Below are positions 63,125 to 64,000 of a stretch of DNA of 64,000 nucleotides, piece by piece (positions within the stretch are counted from its first letter, which is position 1; each line of letters starts with the position of its first letter). This DNA is from Allobosea sp. AAP35. Lineage in GTDB: Bacteria; Pseudomonadota; Alphaproteobacteria; Rhizobiales; Beijerinckiaceae. The notes beneath the pieces were generated by a model, which was not told the DNA's origin, searched no databases, and saw only the letters and a program-made list of their open reading frames with translations. The position numbers and the translations under genes are program-made. Location of the stretch: contig NZ_LJHQ01000003.1 in NCBI RefSeq assembly GCF_001295925.1, positions 186,001 through 250,000 of the forward strand, read 5' to 3'.

Positions 63125-64000
63125 CTAGTCCTCGCCCCCGCGTTCACGGCCGCGGTTGAGCCAGCCCGAGACCCGGTGCGCCAGCTTGAGCGCCACGGGC
63201 GAGGCCTTGATCCGCCGCTTGGCCTCGCGCTTGGCGCGGCTGAACAGCGCGAAAGCGTGCCCCTTCGCCGTCAGCGGCAGGAAGCTGTCGACCAGATCGT
63301 CGCGCTCGTTGCAGATCGTCGTCTTGTAGCGCGCCTCGCCGACGCCGAGATCGAAGACGGTGATCCCCTCGCGGCATTTCAGCTTGATCAACTCGATCAG
63401 CAGGATCTCGCCCGGGCTGGTCTTGGCGATGTCGCTGTCCATCGCGAAGGACGTGGCCATGCCCGAAAAGCGACCCGCCTGGACTGCACCGACATAGGTC
63501 GCGACCGACTGGCTGGCGACATCCAGCGAATATAGCTCCAGCACCGGCTGCCGGTCTGCGTCGGCTTGCGCGCCCTGTTCCAGAAACCGACGGATGGCGG
63601 CCGACGCAAACGGATCGGGCACGCCCATCATCGCGAAACGCGCGGCCTTCTGGCGCAGGAACGCATCGATCACCCGCGCGATCTGGGCCGGCTCGCGCGC
63701 CCGGACGACCTCGGAGGGGCCGAAGGTGGCGAAGCGGTTGCGCTTGTTCTTGAGCTTCTTGTGGGCGTGGCTGCTCATCGAGCGCCGCAGCGAGCCCTCC
63801 GCATCGCCGGGCACGAGCGCGAGTTTGTAGGCTCCGCTCGGGCTCGGCCCTGCGGCCAGTGCCGCCAGCGGATTGGCGATGCCTTGCCATTCCGTTGGCT
63901 GGTTGACGAAGATGAAGGCGTCGAGACCGCCGATCGCGGCTGCCGCTTGCGACAGCATCAGCCGGGCAGCGGCCCCATCGAGCCTTGCGGCCAGATCAGG
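63125..64000 (-). CDS. GNAT/FemAB-like acyltransferase (5' end outside window)
   Basis: At least 291 residues; the frame is still open at the right edge (PDLAARLDGAAARL precedes the first internal Met), so the start is missing. It resembles BioF2-like GNAT proteins of polysaccharide loci (SSHAHKKLKNKRNRFATFG; VATYVGAVQAGRFSGMATSF; SPGEILLIELIKLKCREGITVFDLGVGEARYK). It ends in a basic tail. It should modify the polymer or a precursor by acylation. Convergent with the GumC-like gene, 4 bases apart. Confidence 0.85.
   Translation of the reverse strand, partial: PDLAARLDGAAARLMLSQAAAAIGGLDAFIFVNQPTEWQGIANPLAALAAGPSPSGAYKLALVPGDAEGSLRRSMSSHAHKKLKNKRNRFATFGPSEVVRAREPAQIARVIDAFLRQKAARFAMMGVPDPFASAAIRRFLEQGAQADADRQPVLELYSLDVASQSVATYVGAVQAGRFSGMATSFAMDSDIAKTSPGEILLIELIKLKCREGITVFDLGVGEARYKTTICNERDDLVDSFLPLTAKGHAFALFSRAKREAKRRIKASPVALKLAHRVSGWLNRGRERGGED

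Overview
The window is GC-rich, densely packed chromosomal DNA from an alphaproteobacterium, most likely a Hyphomicrobiales (Rhizobiales) member near Bosea. This placement is inferred from gene content and order, not from a database search. Supporting it are the glyA-nrdR-ribD-ribE-ribH-nusB-thiL run, the yceD-plsX-fabH-ihfA-merR run, an LdtR/LdtP cell-wall pair, a HemB without zinc cysteines, and a K+-independent H+-pyrophosphatase. Most genes are core housekeeping genes, broken up by small accessory insertions.

1-16 kb: NYN nuclease, pyrE, a BrnT-type toxin with an HTH partner, era-rnc-lepB, then an osmotic-themed group (orphan sensor kinase, MscS channel and aquaporin divergent from each other), DUF2332, acpS-pdxJ, a HerA-like ATPase, rpoZ, the bifunctional (p)ppGpp enzyme, and recO. 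The lepB-rnc junction carries a 17-bp tandem duplication that makes two five-codon mini-ORFs linked by overlapping stop/start codons.

16-30 kb: DUF1003 protein, parC, an outer-membrane barrel, DUF2336, bpt, an RDD membrane protein, threonine ammonia-lyase with a lipoprotein, hemB, a 3-hydroxyisobutyryl-CoA hydrolase, and ldtR-ldtP.

30-44 kb: dgdR/dgdA (dialkylglycine decarboxylase and its LysR regulator), glyA, a PIN toxin-antitoxin pair, nrdR, riboflavin genes, nusB, thiL, an MFS transporter, an (S)-ureidoglycine aminohydrolase whose N-terminus looks frame-swapped, a ParE/RHH pair, and hppA.

44-55 kb: a transporter remnant, bamE, a cytochrome bc1 chaperone, yceD-plsX-fabH-ihfA-merR, a Gdx-type SMR exporter, a stress ferritin-like protein with an EcfG-type promoter, a quinone/aromatic-detoxification group (LysR, DoxX, ring-cleaving dioxygenase, esterase), and tRNA-Pro(GGG).

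55-64 kb: an exopolysaccharide locus (O-antigen ligase/polymerase-like protein, undecaprenyl-phosphate sugar phosphotransferase, glycosyltransferase, Wza-like export lipoprotein, GumC/Wzz chain-length protein with a degenerate kinase domain, and an edge-truncated GNAT acyltransferase) with a paired SMR transporter inside it.

At least four families of intergenic palindromic repeats lie between genes. One appears to supply the ribosome binding site of thiL. I saw no IS element, prophage, integrase, CRISPR array or rRNA. I found no clearly new multi-gene system. The most unusual signals are the lepB-rnc mini-ORF relay, the double frame switch in the ureidoglycine aminohydrolase gene, and the Walker-A-less GumC protein.
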